NCBI GenBank assembly: GCA_031409855.1
Contig: JANNYA010000168.1
Span: 1-64,000 of the forward strand
Source of the DNA: JANNYA01 sp031409855
GTDB taxonomy: Bacteria; Pseudomonadota; Gammaproteobacteria; Xanthomonadales; SZUA-5
Reading direction: 5' to 3'
DNA length: 64,000 bases
The notes under the pieces are model-generated. The model saw only the letters and a list, made by a program, of their open reading frames with translations, did not search any database and had not been told where the DNA came from. Every line of letters begins with the position of its first letter. The first letter of the stretch is position 1. This document shows positions 62,882 through 64,000 of this stretch, piece after piece. Both the position numbers and the translations under genes were made by a program.

Positions 62882-63910
62882 CTACGAAGCCAGCGTCGCC
62901 AAGCCCTGTTCCGCAAGTAAACTGACCATCGCCCCGACTTCATTCGCGCGCGCGTTTGAGGCATTGCCTAACGCCGCGCGCTTTTTAACGCCTTGCGCAA
63001 TCGCGGCTAAGCGGAAAAAGTTAAACGCTAAATAGAACGGCCAATCAGCGGGTTTTACACGGCCGGAGCTTGCGAAATAGTCTGCTAGCCATTCGGACTC
63101 GTTCGGAATTTCCAGCTCAGCCCGATTTTTTCCAGCCAAACCCGGCAGCGTCGGATTTGAAGGAAGGCGCAAGGCCATGCAGAAATAGCCCGCATCGCTC
63201 AATGCTTCACCGAGTGTGGATAGCTCCCAATCCATCACGGCGATAATTCTGGGCTCGGTCGGATGAAACATCAAATTGTCGACCCGAAAGTCGCCATGTA
63301 CCAAAGCTGGCGCGCCTACATTGTCGGCAGGAACCCGCGCATTTAGGCTTGCGATTAGCTGATCCATGGCAGGAATCGTTTCGGTAGCGCTTTGCTGATA
63401 TTGCTCGCCCCAACGCTTGAGCTGGCGCGCGAAATAATTGCCGGACTTGCCGTAGTCGGCTAGCCCAATTTCGCTCGGATGTAGCCGGTGAATTGCGCCC
63501 AGCACGCGGGCAATTTCGCGGTAGTAAGCGGCGCGTTCGTTCGCCGCGATTTCTGGCAGCGCTGGGTCCCAAAACACCCGGCCATCGACATATTCCATGA
63601 GATAAAATGCGCTGCCGATAATCGTATCATCAACACACAAATGCAGTGGCCGCGCGACCGGCACGTCAGTAGTTGATAACGCAGAAAGGACGCGAAATTC
63701 GCGATCCACAGCGTGCGCAGAAGCGAGCAGCACACCTGGTGGTTTTCGGCGCAATACATAATTTCCGCTCGCCGCGCGTATCAAATAAGTCGGGTTTGAC
63801 TGCCCGCCTTTGAACTTCTCAGCGTTTAGTGGCCCGGCGAAACCAGGAACATGCGCAACTAAATAATCGGACAGCGCCGCTTCCGGCAGGGCAAGAGTGG
63901 AAACAGTCAT
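62882..63910 (-). CDS. APH-family phosphotransferase (ACAD10/11-like)
   Basis: A 342-residue protein with the aminoglycoside-phosphotransferase/choline-kinase fold. Near the N-terminus is FKGGQSNPTYLI and YVLRRKPPG (nucleotide-binding Lys). The catalytic loop is HGDFRVDNLMF and the metal site VMDWELSTLG. LYLMEYVDGRVFWDP-like and IARVLGAIHRLHP segments match the ACAD10/11-type subfamily, often next to acyl-CoA dehydrogenases in fatty-acid or hydroxy-acid breakdown. Here no such dehydrogenase is in view, and the gene lies at the right edge. The likely substrate is a 4-hydroxyacyl-CoA, which I infer from family context only. Confidence 0.88.
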   Translation of the reverse strand: MTVSTLALPEAALSDYLVAHVPGFAGPLNAEKFKGGQSNPTYLIRAASGNYVLRRKPPGVLLASAHAVDREFRVLSALSTTDVPVARPLHLCVDDTIIGSAFYLMEYVDGRVFWDPALPEIAANERAAYYREIARVLGAIHRLHPSEIGLADYGKSGNYFARQLKRWGEQYQQSATETIPAMDQLIASLNARVPADNVGAPALVHGDFRVDNLMFHPTEPRIIAVMDWELSTLGEALSDAGYFCMALRLPSNPTLPGLAGKNRAELEIPNESEWLADYFASSGRVKPADWPFYLAFNFFRLAAIAQGVKKRAALGNASNARANEVGAMVSLLAEQGLATLAS

Positions 63911-64000
63911 AGTTGGCCTAGTTCGCAGTGAAGCGCAAGCATAGCCGAACTATAAGGGTGCGCTAGTCGATCAAAACCAGCGCGGTAAATTCAGTCCGCA

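Overview
The window looks like chromosomal DNA of a Gammaproteobacterium, most plausibly from the Lysobacterales/Xanthomonadales. This rests on the gene set, not on any database search: a TfpZ-type pilin accessory protein beside twin pilins and PilR, an ECF sigma factor coupled to a TPR serine/threonine kinase, a methylthioinosine/methylthioadenosine phosphorylase, a Mur-ligase/M15 peptidase cluster, and many secreted FG-GAP (beta-propeller) proteins. Base composition is moderately GC-rich, with an AT-richer patch between about 51.5 and 62.4 kb.

Layout. 1-2.3 kb: minus-strand operon (M15 peptidase, small conserved protein, Mur ligase cut by the window edge). 2.7-5.5 kb: thiE, trmB and a secreted seven-repeat FG-GAP protein. 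5.6-8.9 kb: ECF sigma factor and TPR-kinase pair. 9.0-9.3 kb: gene debris, namely a winged-helix regulator tail and a 139-bp trmB fossil. 9.3-13.5 kb: hrpA preceded by two small genes. 13.6-14.2 kb: a REP-pair element, the SRP RNA gene ffs and tRNA-Ser(GGA). 14.3-19.2 kb: type IV pilus locus (pilR, tfpZ, two pilins each with a sigma-54-type promoter, pilC). 19.2-23.0 kb: mtnP-like gene, MerC-like protein, S9 dipeptidyl peptidase. 23.0-30.7 kb: minor pilin operon fimT-pilV-pilW-pilX-pilY1-pilE. 30.8-37.5 kb: an OmpA protein with C-terminal Ig-like repeats, a FimX-like degenerate REC-GGDEF-EAL protein, an FG-GAP lipoprotein and a His-rich secreted peptide. 37.6-51.1 kb: TonB-like protein, DUF2339 membrane protein, OlsB-like acyltransferase with LpxH-like phosphatase, yaeQ, gmk, yicC, a lipase-like protein and a dual-receiver protein paralogous to the front half of the FimX-like protein.

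The most striking region is 51.2-62.85 kb. The two ends of a fatty acid desaturase gene lie in the same orientation about 10.9 kb apart. Between them is a toxin island: a 2928-residue Sec-exported SpvB/FG-GAP/YD-repeat (Rhs-type) protein ending in an HEXXH zincin-like domain, an overlapping lipoprotein gene that is a good immunity candidate, and an orphan Rhs C-terminal cassette (Hint domain plus another toxin-like domain) that runs into the desaturase remnant in the wrong frame. The middle of the desaturase is absent, so the island replaced or deleted part of the host gene.

Working together: PilR probably drives the two pilin promoters; PilC and the minor pilins/PilY1 belong to the same surface machine; the FimX-like protein could link c-di-GMP or phosphorelay signals to it. 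The Rhs island looks like an interbacterial competition system whose immunity protein would sit in the cell envelope.
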